Source of the DNA: Clostridium sp. JN-9
GTDB lineage: Bacteria; Bacillota; Clostridia; Clostridiales; Clostridiaceae
Assembly (NCBI RefSeq): GCF_004103695.1
Contig: NZ_CP035280.1
Span: 2,790,001 to 2,854,000 of the forward strand
Direction of reading: 5' to 3'
DNA: 64,000 bases
The translations under genes were made by a program, and so were the position numbers. Shown here one piece after another: positions 27,448 through 36,923 of the stretch (position 1 is its first letter; each line of letters starts with the position of its first letter). The notes beneath the pieces are model-generated. The model was not told the origin of the DNA. It worked only from the letters and a program-made list of their open reading frames with translations, and did not search any database.

Positions 27448-27717
27448 TTAAATTAACTTCTCAAGCAGGGATATAATTTCCTGTATTTTCTCTTCCCCGC
27501 TTTCTTCACTTCCATCCCTTATGGCAGTCTTAACACAATGCTGTATATGCTGTTTTAAAATTAAAATATTTGCTTTCTTTAACAAGGACTGTGCTGCCAT
27601 GATTTGATTTGACACATCCATACAGTACCGCTCATCTTCTATCATTTTTATAATTCCCTCTATCTGTCCCTTTGAGGTTTTTAATGCCTGTATAGCCTTA
27701 ACTTTTTCACTATTCAT
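27448..27717 (-). CDS. csoR: Copper-sensing repressor CsoR
   Basis: 89 residues of the CsoR/RcnR four-helix family. The Cu(I) ligands Cys32, His57 and Cys61 show the exact C-x24-H-x3-C spacing of copper-type CsoR. This separates it from RcnR-type nickel or cobalt sensors. Apo-protein binds the G/C-tract operator in the promoter and copper releases it. It is the first gene of the copper cluster, with a matching operator about 40 bases upstream. Confidence 0.93.
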   Translation of the reverse strand: MNSEKVKAIQALKTSKGQIEGIIKMIEDERYCMDVSNQIMAAQSLLKKANILILKQHIQHCVKTAIRDGSEESGEEKIQEIISLLEKLI

Positions 27718-27741
27718 TACTATCGCCCCCTATTTATTAAT

Positions 27742-27771
27742 ATTATAAACTCCCTCCCCCACCTGGGGGGT
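27742..27771 (-). promoter_or_regulatory. CsoR operator and promoter of the copper operon
   Basis: CCCCC-ACCT-GGGGG (27756-27769), the type of G/C-rich palindrome bound by CsoR, in an otherwise AT-rich region. A TATAAT box lies on the minus strand at 27742-27747, so bound repressor would cover the -35 region. Confidence 0.8.
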
Positions 27772-27894
27772 CCCTTAACTGAATAATATTACTAAATTTT
27801 ATATTTGTCAATAGAGATGAATTTTATTTAATCTATAATCTTTATTCTTTGGTTAAGCTCTATCCTTCTTTAGTCATATTAACTAAACACCTAT

Positions 27895-28544
27895 GGCTCT
27901 TTTAAATAATAATGTTGATGTGAATAGGACTTCATCAAAAGAACAAAGATTAAAGAACAAAGATTAAATAAGGTAGTTTTTCTTTGCAGAAAAACCAAAA
28001 ACTCAATTGATTAAGTGGATTATAGGTTTTAATAACTAAAAATGGTTTCAATTATAGTTTTATTAGATGATAAAAAAAGATTTGCAAAAATCCTATGCCG
28101 GCAGGCAGCCAGGGAAATTAGCGTTTCTTATGTAACACTATTTTACTGGAGGCACAAGCTGCTCTCTGCTTTAAAAATGGTTAAACAAAATAAAATGCAG
28201 GGGAAGTTTGAAATCGAGAATTTTTTCTTAAAATTCTCCCGAAAGGGACAGAAAAGCATTGAACATAATAAAAAAAGAGTTCATGATCAAAGCGTAAGTT
28301 ACATTAATATCAGCAATAATAAAGTCTGAGTTATTACAGCACTGGATTCACATAAAAATATTTATTCCAGAGCAGTGGGCACAGGACGTATGAATGCAAT
28401 GGATATGGATATATTTATAGAACAAATAAGTAAAATTAATATTGAAAATACATATACAAATATGAGAAATGCTAAAATATGTTTTAATTAGCCTGTCCCT
28501 AACGGGAACTTGTTACTTTATCAACACTATTTAATAAAAGAGCC
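27895..28544 (+). mobile_element. IS1595-like element, internally deleted copy on the plus strand
   Basis: 650 bp, bounded by the same GGCTCTTTTA-type inverted ends. It holds a leader segment shared with the 2551 and 14499 copies, then a broken transposase. Compared with the 303-residue ORF at 1335-2246 it lacks the zinc ribbon and a central block of about 100 codons. Its right flank is the 236-base repeat first seen at 1046-1281. Confidence 0.8.
28042..28490 (+). pseudogene. IS1595-like transposase, nonsense mutation and internal deletion
   Basis: The frame begins after an aberrant N-terminus, joins the family at AAREISVSYVTLFYWRHK, and reaches a TGA at 28328-28330 where the longer copy has a TGC cysteine codon (NKVCVITALD). 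Beyond it the same frame continues with TALDSHKNIYSRAVGTGRMN, jumps from NAMDM directly to FIEQISKINIENT, and ends with the normal C-terminus. The copy is therefore inactive. Confidence 0.85.
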
Positions 28545-28763
28545 ATATATCTAAAGCAGGAAAGATTAAAGAACAGACTTTAATCTTTGGGTTTTAAGGG
28601 GCAGCCTATCGGCTCTGGATTTTTCAAATCCTTTTTTAACTCTATTAGTTAAACTGTAATTAGAGCCATCCTTGGTTCTTAAAACGCATGATTCACTCAG
28701 CAAATTGAATTTTAAGATTTTCTGTAAGAAAATCAACATTATTTGTTCTTTGTTCTTTAATCT
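28545..28763 (-). repeat. Dispersed IS-flanking repeat, copy 3 (inverted)
   Basis: Near-identical inverse of 1046-1281, adjoining the matching end of its IS1595-like element. It contains the same GGATTTGAAAAATCC-like palindrome, the TTTTAACTC...GAGTTAAAA segment and the hairpin with GATTTTCTGTAAGAAAATC. It ends in AATCTTT heptamers that run into the 3' end of the next gene on the minus strand. No ORF is present. Confidence 0.8.
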
Positions 28764-29036
28764 TTAATCTTTGTTTTTATCTAGTTCCTCAATTACAAAT
28801 TTATCAAAATCAATTGTTTCTATAAAGTTATTTTCATTAAAAGATGTTTTTCCTCTTTTATTATATTCATCTAAATTTGAAGGAAGCCAATATGGTTTTT
28901 CAATGTCAAGCTTATAGCATAGCTCTAAAATACATTGCTTTAAATTATCCTGATAACTTCCATCCTTATCACAGCTTACCACATAATCCATTATTATTTT
29001 ATTATTCTTCATAATCTTTCCCCAAATTCTAAGCAT
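28764..29036 (-). CDS. Uncharacterised small acidic protein
   Basis: 90 residues without signal peptide or membrane segment. Acidic and lysine-rich, with conserved-looking aromatic text KPYWLPSNLDEYNKRGKTSF in the middle. A TTAGGAGG site precedes the ATG at 29036, which supports translation. The last codons overlap the heptamer array of the IS flank, so the C-terminal DKNKD may have been shaped by that insertion. No function is proposed. Confidence 0.7.
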   Translation of the reverse strand: MLRIWGKIMKNNKIIMDYVVSCDKDGSYQDNLKQCILELCYKLDIEKPYWLPSNLDEYNKRGKTSFNENNFIETIDFDKFVIEELDKNKD

Positions 29037-29151
29037 AAAGATCCTCCTAAGATATTTATTTTCTGTTAGTAAAATAATTTTTAATTAAGTCTAGCACATA
29101 TAAATATACTTTGTAAAATGTAATTATTTGTAGGCAGAGATTTCGCATCTA

Positions 29152-29184
29152 AATTCCAGTAAAAGATTTACTTTTACTGGAATT
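29152..29184. terminator. Perfect hairpin near the left end of the IS4-like element
   Basis: A 14-bp perfect stem AATTCCAGTAAAAG / CTTTTACTGGAATT with a five-base loop. It contains TACTGGAA, also found inverted at the far end of the IS4-like element (30637-30644). It may therefore be terminal-repeat structure rather than a terminator. The rest of 29037-29304 has no gene. Confidence 0.5.
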
Positions 29185-30655
29185 GTATTTTATTGTACTT
29201 TCTTACATGGCTGGTAAATCAACAGACCGATATGTCGAAAAAATAGTTATAATTACCCTTACCCTAAGAAATTTTAATAATCGATTTCCAATTTTATTTT
29301 TATATTAAGTCTTTTTAAATATTGGATTATTCCATTTGTCATCTATAGTAAATCTTTCATCTTTTATATCTTCAATAATATCTATTTGAAGCATCCGTTT
29401 CTTTCTAAAACCTCTGATACATCTAAAAAAATATAACTGCATCAGATTAAACGCTATAATTATAAACATCAGTACTGTCTCTACGCCCGTAGGGCTATGA
29501 AGAAAGCAATGATCTAAATGCCATTCTGTTTTAAGCTGATGAAAGGCATTATTTTCTATATCCCACCTCTTGTGCATTATCTTCCACAAGGTTTCTACTG
29601 AGGCAAATTTGTCTGTTGTTATAATCCAGCCTTCTTTAATTTCTACCTTATCTCCAGTATGAATTTCTTCTATAAACCTTATAAATCTAACTTTGATAGT
29701 CGGATCTGATATTTCAAAATTATCTTCATCCCAAGCTTTAATTTTGGTATAGTCTTTACTTCCCTGCTTTACAATCCATTTCTTATCAGCCTCACGGCGC
29801 TTAAATAGAGCTAATGCATCCTTTACAATGAGAAGACGCTCATCTTTAACTCTTACTACTGCATTCATTCCTATTGAAAGGACTTCTTTTATCCAAGTAG
29901 ATTTACAATATAAAGCATCAGCTACTATAATATCGGCAAAATGGTGATATTTACGATATAATTTTTTTATTAATCTTATACCTCCGGTGATTTCACCTTC
30001 ATCTTTATTCGAACTATCTTTCTTAGGTTCAAGCATTTCTTGTCCTAAAATAACATGGGGATCCGAACCTACGGTAATACAAACTACAGATCTGTGGAAA
30101 TGACGAGTAGTGCCATCCTTATTCTTTCGTGAAAGACATTTGTCACAAAATTTTTTAGCACTTTCAAATAATTCTACACCATCTACAGCAACTACCTTTA
30201 AGCCATCTATGGTACCATTTCTAAATATCTTATTTTTTATCGTAGTTCTAATTATACTATCATGAATATTTTTCAAACCATTCAAATCAAAATCACTTAA
30301 GCAGCGCCTAACGGCATCAATGTGAATCATTTTAGTGTTTTTAGGTAATACTTTTTTAAATTTACCTTTTTTAAGCCAATGCTCTAACCTGTTGAAACTT
30401 CTTATTTGAAGCATAAATCCAAACAAAACTACAAAGGTGATTGTTGAAATTTTTACTAGAGATTTTATCTTTTTATCCTCTAAGGTATTGATTTTTTCAC
30501 CTATATCGTATACTTTATTAATATAGGTGAGCATTTGTTTTAAATAACTTTTATTCATCTTAAGGCATCCTTTCTATTGTGTTGTGCAAAACTATTATAA
30601 AAAGGATGCTTTTATTATGCAAATTTTTTTTATAATTTCCAGTAGAAATCGGATT
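29170..30655 (-). mobile_element. IS4-superfamily insertion sequence
   Basis: About 1.5 kb around an intact DDE transposase gene. The ends are placed only roughly: TACTGGAA (29175-29182) on the left and its complement TTCCAGTA (30637-30644) on the right, each next to a GATTT-like block, are the best inverted-repeat candidates. No target duplication was identified. Confidence 0.55.
29305..30558 (-). CDS. DDE transposase, IS4 superfamily
   Basis: 417 residues. The three catalytic acids are visible: Asp in VVAVDGVELF (about 127), Asp in IIVADALYC (about 219) and Glu in the YREK-like segment RWDIENNAFHQLKTEW (about 342). The first 100 residues form the N-terminal DNA-binding part. The length and complete triad suggest a functional enzyme that catalyses cut-and-paste transposition. 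AAAGGATG precedes the ATG at 30558. The exact IS4-like subgroup was not determined. Confidence 0.85.
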   Translation of the reverse strand: MNKSYLKQMLTYINKVYDIGEKINTLEDKKIKSLVKISTITFVVLFGFMLQIRSFNRLEHWLKKGKFKKVLPKNTKMIHIDAVRRCLSDFDLNGLKNIHDSIIRTTIKNKIFRNGTIDGLKVVAVDGVELFESAKKFCDKCLSRKNKDGTTRHFHRSVVCITVGSDPHVILGQEMLEPKKDSSNKDEGEITGGIRLIKKLYRKYHHFADIIVADALYCKSTWIKEVLSIGMNAVVRVKDERLLIVKDALALFKRREADKKWIVKQGSKDYTKIKAWDEDNFEISDPTIKVRFIRFIEEIHTGDKVEIKEGWIITTDKFASVETLWKIMHKRWDIENNAFHQLKTEWHLDHCFLHSPTGVETVLMFIIIAFNLMQLYFFRCIRGFRKKRMLQIDIIEDIKDERFTIDDKWNNPIFKKT

Positions 30656-30835
30656 TTACAATGTTTTTATTAAATACTAGCAAATCAATATAAATCAGCG
30701 GGCTGCGCCCTAAAACTTTTTTAGGTGCTAAACTTCTGATTTGTAGGTAACTTAAGCTAAAGATTCCATTGTATTAAAAATATATAATATTTATAATTAT
30801 TATATGTGGAGCAATTTGGAGATAATGAAGCAAAA
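30656..30835. other. Gene-free interval between IS4-like element and PTS operon
   Basis: No ORF with a ribosome site. It contains a short GC-rich palindrome, GGGCTGCGCCC (about 30700-30710), followed by TAAAACTTTTTTAGG, which could form a weak hairpin. Nothing else is recognised. Confidence 0.5.
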
Positions 30836-30862
30836 TTGGCTGCCAGAAATTATGGCAGCCAA
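30836..30862 (-). terminator. Terminator of the beta-glucoside PTS operon
   Basis: A perfect 10-bp stem TTGGCTGCCA / TGGCAGCCAA followed on the minus strand by TTTTGC, 20 bases beyond the IIC stop codon. Confidence 0.85.
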
Positions 30863-30882
30863 TGATATTTTCAATAATTTTT

Positions 30883-32226
30883 TCAGCTTAAAACAGCATT
30901 CTCATCTTTAGTATCTGCTGTTTCATATGATTTTTCCTGATCACAATATTGTTTGTCTACAATTTTTATAAAAGGCAGATAAGTGAAAAATGAAATTATC
31001 AATTCAACAATCTGAAGAATTGCTCCTCTTATGCCTGAGATAAAGAAACCGCCTATTATAACGGGGGTAGTCCATGGAATCAATACACCATTAGGTTTTG
31101 GAACCAGCCCAGTAGCCATAGCTGCATAACATACAATACATAAAATCATTGGTGTTAATATAAAAGGTATAAGCATTATTGGATTAAGCACTATAGGCAG
31201 TCCAAATATTATAGGTTCATTTATGTTGAAAAGCCCAGGAAGTATTGCTAATTTTCCAAGCTTTTTACATTGCTGCGATTTGCAGAAAAACATCATTGTA
31301 ACACACAAAGCTAAGGTAGCACCTGAACCTCCTATCCAAAGATATATCTGGTTAAACTGCTGGGTTATAATATGAGGAACAACTTTCCCTGCCTGGAATG
31401 CAGCAAGGTTTTCTCCGGATAATGCAATCCATATTGGATTCATAACAGACTGCACTATATCTGCACCATGAATACCAAAGGACCAGAAGAAACCAACAAA
31501 GAAATTTGCAATCATATTAGCTCCAAAAGTAGCACCAAGCGAAGTTAGTGGTACCTGCAGCAAAGTATATATTAGTTTGTGTATATTTCCAAAAGGAGTA
31601 AATGCGAAAATCAGTCTTATTACATCGAATAACACAATAGTTATAGCACCTGGTATAAGTGATGAAAATGCTTTTGAAACTGTAGGCGGAACTCCTGCAG
31701 GCATTTTTACTACCCATCCTTTTTTAACAACGAACCTAACTATTTCTGTTGCAAGAATAGCCGATATCATTCCAACAAACAGTCCTTTTGCACCCATCCA
31801 GTCTAGTGGTATAATGCCGTCAACTTTAATTGCGGCTTTTGCTCCTTTAGGAATAAAATCAGTAGTAAACGGTGTCAATATAAAAAACGAAACAAGTGAT
31901 ATAATTGCGGTATTTATACCATCCAGTTCATAGCTTTCAGCCAGACTTTTTGACACACCTATGACAACAAATATACTCATTAATGACATAGTAACCTGAT
32001 TTGGTATATCAAAAAATGTCTTCCAGCCTGGTCCAAATACGCTTGTCATGAAATCTAAGAACCCTTTTACTGGAAAATTAGCAATAAGGCATGACATAGC
32101 TCCAATTATAAGCAGCGGCATAGCAAGAGCAAAGCCATCACGTATTGCAAGTAAAAATCTATTATTGGCAAACTTATCAGCTATGGGCATTACCTTTTCT
32201 TCAATTGAGTCCATCTTTTTACCCAT
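30883..32226 (-). CDS. celB: PTS cellobiose/beta-glucoside transporter subunit IIC
   Basis: 447 residues, about ten membrane helices, the EIIC-Lac family architecture. FGLPIVLNPIMLIPFILTPM holds the conserved substrate-loop region and NEPIIFG the active-site Glu. It forms the channel through which a beta-glucoside enters while being phosphorylated by the IIB subunit. GGGAGGG precedes the ATG at 32226. It is the last gene of the operon, 24 bases after IIB. Substrate is inferred as cellobiose or a similar beta-glucoside from the neighbouring GH1 enzyme. Confidence 0.92.
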   Translation of the reverse strand: MGKKMDSIEEKVMPIADKFANNRFLLAIRDGFALAMPLLIIGAMSCLIANFPVKGFLDFMTSVFGPGWKTFFDIPNQVTMSLMSIFVVIGVSKSLAESYELDGINTAIISLVSFFILTPFTTDFIPKGAKAAIKVDGIIPLDWMGAKGLFVGMISAILATEIVRFVVKKGWVVKMPAGVPPTVSKAFSSLIPGAITIVLFDVIRLIFAFTPFGNIHKLIYTLLQVPLTSLGATFGANMIANFFVGFFWSFGIHGADIVQSVMNPIWIALSGENLAAFQAGKVVPHIITQQFNQIYLWIGGSGATLALCVTMMFFCKSQQCKKLGKLAILPGLFNINEPIIFGLPIVLNPIMLIPFILTPMILCIVCYAAMATGLVPKPNGVLIPWTTPVIIGGFFISGIRGAILQIVELIISFFTYLPFIKIVDKQYCDQEKSYETADTKDENAVLS

Positions 32227-32250
32227 ATTAAACCCTCCCCTTAATAATAT

Positions 32251-32577
32251 CTATTTTTCTTTGTTTTCATTGTCTTGTATCATTTTTAATGCTTGTGCAA
32301 GTACTTTTTCGCCATTCATCATTCCATAATCAGTGGGACTTATTACGTCAACGGGAATTCCCTTTTCACTGCAGAGTTTTCTGGATCTTTGCAGTGCATA
32401 TCTTATTTGTGGTCCCAAAAGTACTGCATCTACACCATCAATATGTTTTTTCATTTCAGCTTCAGGAAAAGCATCAATTGATACTTCTATTCCCTTTTGT
32501 GAAGCTGCTTTCTGCATTTTTGTAACAAGCAGACTTGTTGACATTCCTGCCGAGCAAAATAAAGCTATCCTTTTCAT
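32251..32577 (-). CDS. celA: PTS lactose/cellobiose subunit IIB
   Basis: 108 residues from the ATG at 32577 with GGAGG eight bases upstream; a longer frame extends another 23 codons but has no ribosome site. The phosphocysteine is Cys8 in ALFCSAGMSTSLL, and the rest follows the EIIB-Lac fold. It takes phosphate from IIA and gives it to the sugar bound by IIC. Because the IIA gene of this operon is interrupted, a IIA from elsewhere would be needed. Confidence 0.93.
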   Translation of the reverse strand: MKRIALFCSAGMSTSLLVTKMQKAASQKGIEVSIDAFPEAEMKKHIDGVDAVLLGPQIRYALQRSRKLCSEKGIPVDVISPTDYGMMNGEKVLAQALKMIQDNENKEK

Positions 32578-32673
32578 AAAAATTACCTCCTCTTTCTTAT
32601 ATATAAGTTTATAGAAGATTGCTGCATTAGAAGATTTTGCATGCAATTTATCCCTGATGCAGCAGCTCCTTAC

Positions 32674-34119
<1,446 letters not shown>

Positions 34120-34130
34120 TTAAATCCTCA

Positions 34131-34661
34131 TTATTCCCTTGCAAAATAACCTTCTTCTTTTGAACTGCCTATGGTTTTTCCTTCAGCCAATTTAACAGCA
34201 AAGCCTGCAATTTTCCTAAGTGAATTGTTTAAGCCTGTCCCTCCTCTTTTAGGTGTTTCTATAATATATACTTTTTTTCTGAAAAGTTCAGTGCCTGTAC
34301 TTTCCTTTGACATAGCTGCAAATGCTGGAATATTAAGCTTATTTTCAATGGCCTCTACAAGATAGCCACAGCATTCTCCATATCTTTTATAATCTAGTGC
34401 AGGTCCACATACAACTACATCTGCCTTAAATTTTTCAATCATCTTTAATATCTCTTCAATTGCCTCTTCTTTATTTTGAAGAAAATAATTATCACCACAT
34501 ACTATGGTTCCAATAATATCAGCACCATTTCTCATAAGCATAGTCTTTAAAAGCATTCCCATACCTACTGCACCGTTTTGAGCCTGGGGCTTTATATCCA
34601 TTCTTTCATCTTCGCCTAAACCTGCCTGTACCTGATTTAGAAATTGAACAACTCTTATCAT
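34131..34661 (-). CDS. GrdB-like protein lacking the selenocysteine region
   Basis: 176 residues that resemble the N-terminal part of GrdB, the substrate-activating subunit of glycine, sarcosine and betaine reductase. Visible matches are the opening MIRVVQFLNQVQAGLG, VGMGMLLKTM, IVCGDNYF, VCGPALDYKRYGECCGYL and the KVYIIETPKRGG segment. Full GrdB is more than twice as long and has a selenocysteine in its C-terminal half; this protein stops at TAA, with no UGA. Glycine-reductase function is therefore unlikely. It lies between the IIA and GH1 genes, so a role in handling the PTS substrate is possible but unproven. GAGGAAG precedes the ATG. Confidence 0.75.
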   Translation of the reverse strand: MIRVVQFLNQVQAGLGEDERMDIKPQAQNGAVGMGMLLKTMLMRNGADIIGTIVCGDNYFLQNKEEAIEEILKMIEKFKADVVVCGPALDYKRYGECCGYLVEAIENKLNIPAFAAMSKESTGTELFRKKVYIIETPKRGGTGLNNSLRKIAGFAVKLAEGKTIGSSKEEGYFARE

Positions 34662-34676
34662 ATAATTTCTTCCTCT

Positions 34677-34922
34677 CTATTTATTTGTTTTTTTCTTTAG
34701 ATCATTTATCTCTTTTTGCATAAATATCATGTTTTTAACCATATCCTTTGCTAAAAGAGTAGTCATAAGCTGATCCTGAGCATGAACCATAAGAAGGCTT
34801 AACTCAGTATGAACTCCCTGTGCTTCTTTCTGTATAAGAGTGGTTTGTACATTGTGAGCTTCGATTATTGATTCATCTGCTTTTTCCAGCACTTTTCCAG
34901 CTTCTTCATATTCTCCTCGTAT
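34677..34922 (-). pseudogene. celC: PTS IIA gene, C-terminal part cut off by an IS110 element
   Basis: The frame starts at the IS boundary with RGEYEEAGKVLEKADES and continues to the normal end. The phosphoacceptor His is preserved in LLMVHAQDQLM. A GTG at 34892 could start a 71-residue remnant, but no ribosome site precedes it and the first helix of the IIA bundle is missing. The other half lies at 36741-36856. EIIA-Lac proteins are trimeric helical bundles, so this remnant is not expected to work. Confidence 0.92.
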
Positions 34923-35098
34923 AATAAGTTTATAGTCAGTTAAATGACTGCTATAAACTTATTTATTTTTATATTTTAGTATAGATAAGAAAGTATCTAT
35001 GTTTTTCTGTGGGGATTCCCCCAATTCATTATTGCTATCTATTTTACATTCCTATCTATACAACTTACATTAACTATTTATAAAGGAATTTCCTAATG

Positions 35099-35300
35099 CT
35101 AAAATAGTCCTAACGGACTTTAGCGAAGGTTACTGCTGTATTCTCCTGCAAAACATATTGTTATTGCCTAGAAAGCTTGCAGCCTGACCAGAGTATCAAA
35201 TTCTGCTTACACAAATGTTGCATCTCCATTCGTAGCCACCAGCAAGGTATTTCGCTTGGTTGAATGCTGATTACGCGAGGTTGCAGTCAGTACTCTGGAT
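35099..35300 (+). ncRNA. Candidate IS110 bridge-type guide RNA
   Basis: The non-coding leader of the transposase holds several pairable segments. These are CTAAAATAGTCC / GGACTTTAG (35099-35123, loop TAAC), a long-range stem CCAGAGTA (35188-35195) with TACTCTGG (35291-35298), and ACCAGCAAG / CGCTTGGT inside it. In IS110-group elements a structured RNA from the end upstream of the transposase guides both target and donor recognition. Position, length and higher GC content fit, but no covariation or expression evidence is available. The limits given here are approximate. Confidence 0.5.
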
Positions 35301-35352
35301 TAGGATAATTCCTTTTCTAATTTCCTCATTACTTTCGAAAGGTGGTGATTTC

Positions 35353-36627
35353 ATGAAGAAAGTAGATTACTTATCAACTCTATTTGTTGGTATCGATATT
35401 GGTGCGAGACAAAATGTTGTCTCTGCAATTAACTTTGAACAGGAATTTTTTATTAAAATGAAACCTGTTCCTAATACACAATCTGGTGCAGAACAACTAG
35501 AATCCATGCTCGTCAAGATACTAGAAAATAATATATTTAAGGTTACTATTATTGGTCTTGAGTCTACTTCATTTTATGGCGTGCATATAGCTAATTTTTT
35601 ATCTGCAAGTGAAAAACTTGTGCCATATAAACCCTACGTCTACTGTTTGAATCCTAAGGAAGTTGCTAACTACAAAGATTCCTTTAATGCTCTTAACAAA
35701 AATGATGGCATTGACTCTTTTGTTATTGCTGATTTTGCAAGAGTCGGCAGGATTCATACTGAGCCTTGGCGTGGTTCTCAATACCTTGCCCTACAAAGGC
35801 TTACAAGACACAGGCTTCATATAGTTGAATGCTTAACCAGGGAGAAGACATATATGCTATCAAATGTATTTCTCAAGTTTAGCGAATTTGCTTTGTTAGA
35901 TGGTGAAGAACATCCTTTTTCTAATAAATATGGTGCCACTGCTTCCTCTATCCTGACGGATTTTTTATCTTCTGAAGACATTGCAAATGCTTCCATAGAA
36001 GAACTTGTTGAATTCATCAATACAAAGAGTCGAAAGAGAATTTCTGATCCACAGATGACTGCTAAAATTCTTCAACAAGCTGCTCGTAATTCATATCGCC
36101 TTGATAAATGTTTGTATGAGCCATTAACGACTTCAATTGCATGCTCTTTTAACTGTATTCAGGCTTTTGAAAAAGAACTGAGTACTATTAATAAAGCCAT
36201 TGAGAAAGCGGTTATGGGAATGAATCCTGTGGAATATCAAATTCTCATGTCAATCCCTGGTTTTGGCCCTGTTTATTCCAGTGGTATTCTTGCCGAATTA
36301 GGCAGTGTGCATGCATTCCCTAATAATGATGCTATTGCTAAATATGCTGGCATCGTATGGAAAGAAAATCAATCTGGTGATTTCAAGGCTGAAAATACGC
36401 CAATGAACAAAGCAGGTAACCGTTATTTACGTTATTATCTGATAGAAGCCGCTGGTAGTGTCATAAGACACGTTCCTGAATATCAAGCTTTCTACCAGAA
36501 GAAATTTGCTGAAGTGACTACACATCAGCATAAACGAGCACTCGCGCTAACTTCTCGTAAATTAATCCGTTTGATTTTTGGATTGCTGGCTAAAAATCAA
36601 CTCTACTCTTCAAATAGAGTAGATTAA
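35353..36627 (+). CDS. IS110-family transposase (DEDD recombinase)
   Basis: 424 residues from the ATG at 35353, preceded by AAAGGTGG; the frame is open further upstream but there it overlaps the structured leader. The N-terminal RuvC-like DEDD domain has Asp in FVGIDIGARQ, Glu in IIGLESTSFYG and the Asp pair in KNDGIDSFVIADF. The C-terminal Transposase_20 domain starts at MSIPGFGPVYSSG and has the catalytic-Ser block AGNRYLRYYLIEAAGS. It appears intact. The gene runs opposite to the interrupted PTS operon. Confidence 0.93.
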   Translation: MKKVDYLSTLFVGIDIGARQNVVSAINFEQEFFIKMKPVPNTQSGAEQLESMLVKILENNIFKVTIIGLESTSFYGVHIANFLSASEKLVPYKPYVYCLNPKEVANYKDSFNALNKNDGIDSFVIADFARVGRIHTEPWRGSQYLALQRLTRHRLHIVECLTREKTYMLSNVFLKFSEFALLDGEEHPFSNKYGATASSILTDFLSSEDIANASIEELVEFINTKSRKRISDPQMTAKILQQAARNSYRLDKCLYEPLTTSIACSFNCIQAFEKELSTINKAIEKAVMGMNPVEYQILMSIPGFGPVYSSGILAELGSVHAFPNNDAIAKYAGIVWKENQSGDFKAENTPMNKAGNRYLRYYLIEAAGSVIRHVPEYQAFYQKKFAEVTTHQHKRALALTSRKLIRLIFGLLAKNQLYSSNRVD

Positions 36628-36733
36628 TTATATAAGACACACGAACATACATTCTGATTTGACTGTATGTTTATTAGGGTTACCCTTTTTTTGAAGAATC
36701 ATTTCATTTTCTTTTTATTTTGTTCTTGACATA

Positions 36734-36856
36734 TTACCAAATTGCTTTTGTAACTAATTCAAATGCTTCATATATATTACTTTTTGCATCTCCTGAGAAA
36801 CTAATTATCTTAAAAATAGTTTTTTCATTTATTTCACTATTAGTATCTTCTGCCAT
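36734..36856 (-). pseudogene. celC: PTS IIA gene, N-terminal part
   Basis: Native start of the operon's first gene: GGAGG, then ATG at 36856, then MAEDTNSEINEKTIF and SFSGDAKSNIYEAFELVTKA, the first helix of an EIIA-Lac protein. Two codons (IW) and a TAA (36734-36736) come from the IS110 end. Joined to the fragment at 34677-34922 across the element it would give a normal protein of about 119 residues. Confidence 0.9.
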
Positions 36857-36923
36857 GGCAATTCCTCCATTTATAGTAATTTATTTAGTAACTAATTGTA
36901 TTAATTTTAACAATATTATATTT

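Larger units (their letters stand above)
34921..36742 (+). mobile_element. IS110-family element inserted in celC
   Basis: The ends are set by the split IIA gene: an AT dinucleotide (34921-34922 and 36741-36742) occurs on both sides, and removing 1,820 bp with one AT rejoins the reading frame as KA-I-RGEY. The left end begins with an imperfect palindrome, AATAAGTTTATAG ... CTATAAACTTATT (34923-34963). A 390-base untranslated leader then precedes the transposase. The right end after the stop codon is about 113 bases and contains a hairpin (AACATACA / TGTATGTT). IS110 elements have no long terminal repeats and often leave no duplication beyond a short core. Confidence 0.88.

Noticed and set aside
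28328-28330. TGA as a selenocysteine or readthrough codon
   Set aside because: The longer IS copy has TGC at the same place and no selenocysteine element is seen; a nonsense mutation is simpler.
34131-34133. Selenocysteine extension of the GrdB-like protein
   Set aside because: The stop codon is TAA, followed closely by the next ribosome site and gene.
34923-34963. Palindrome at the IS110 left end as a terminator of celC
   Set aside because: It is inside the element by the reconstructed junction, so it belongs to the IS end.
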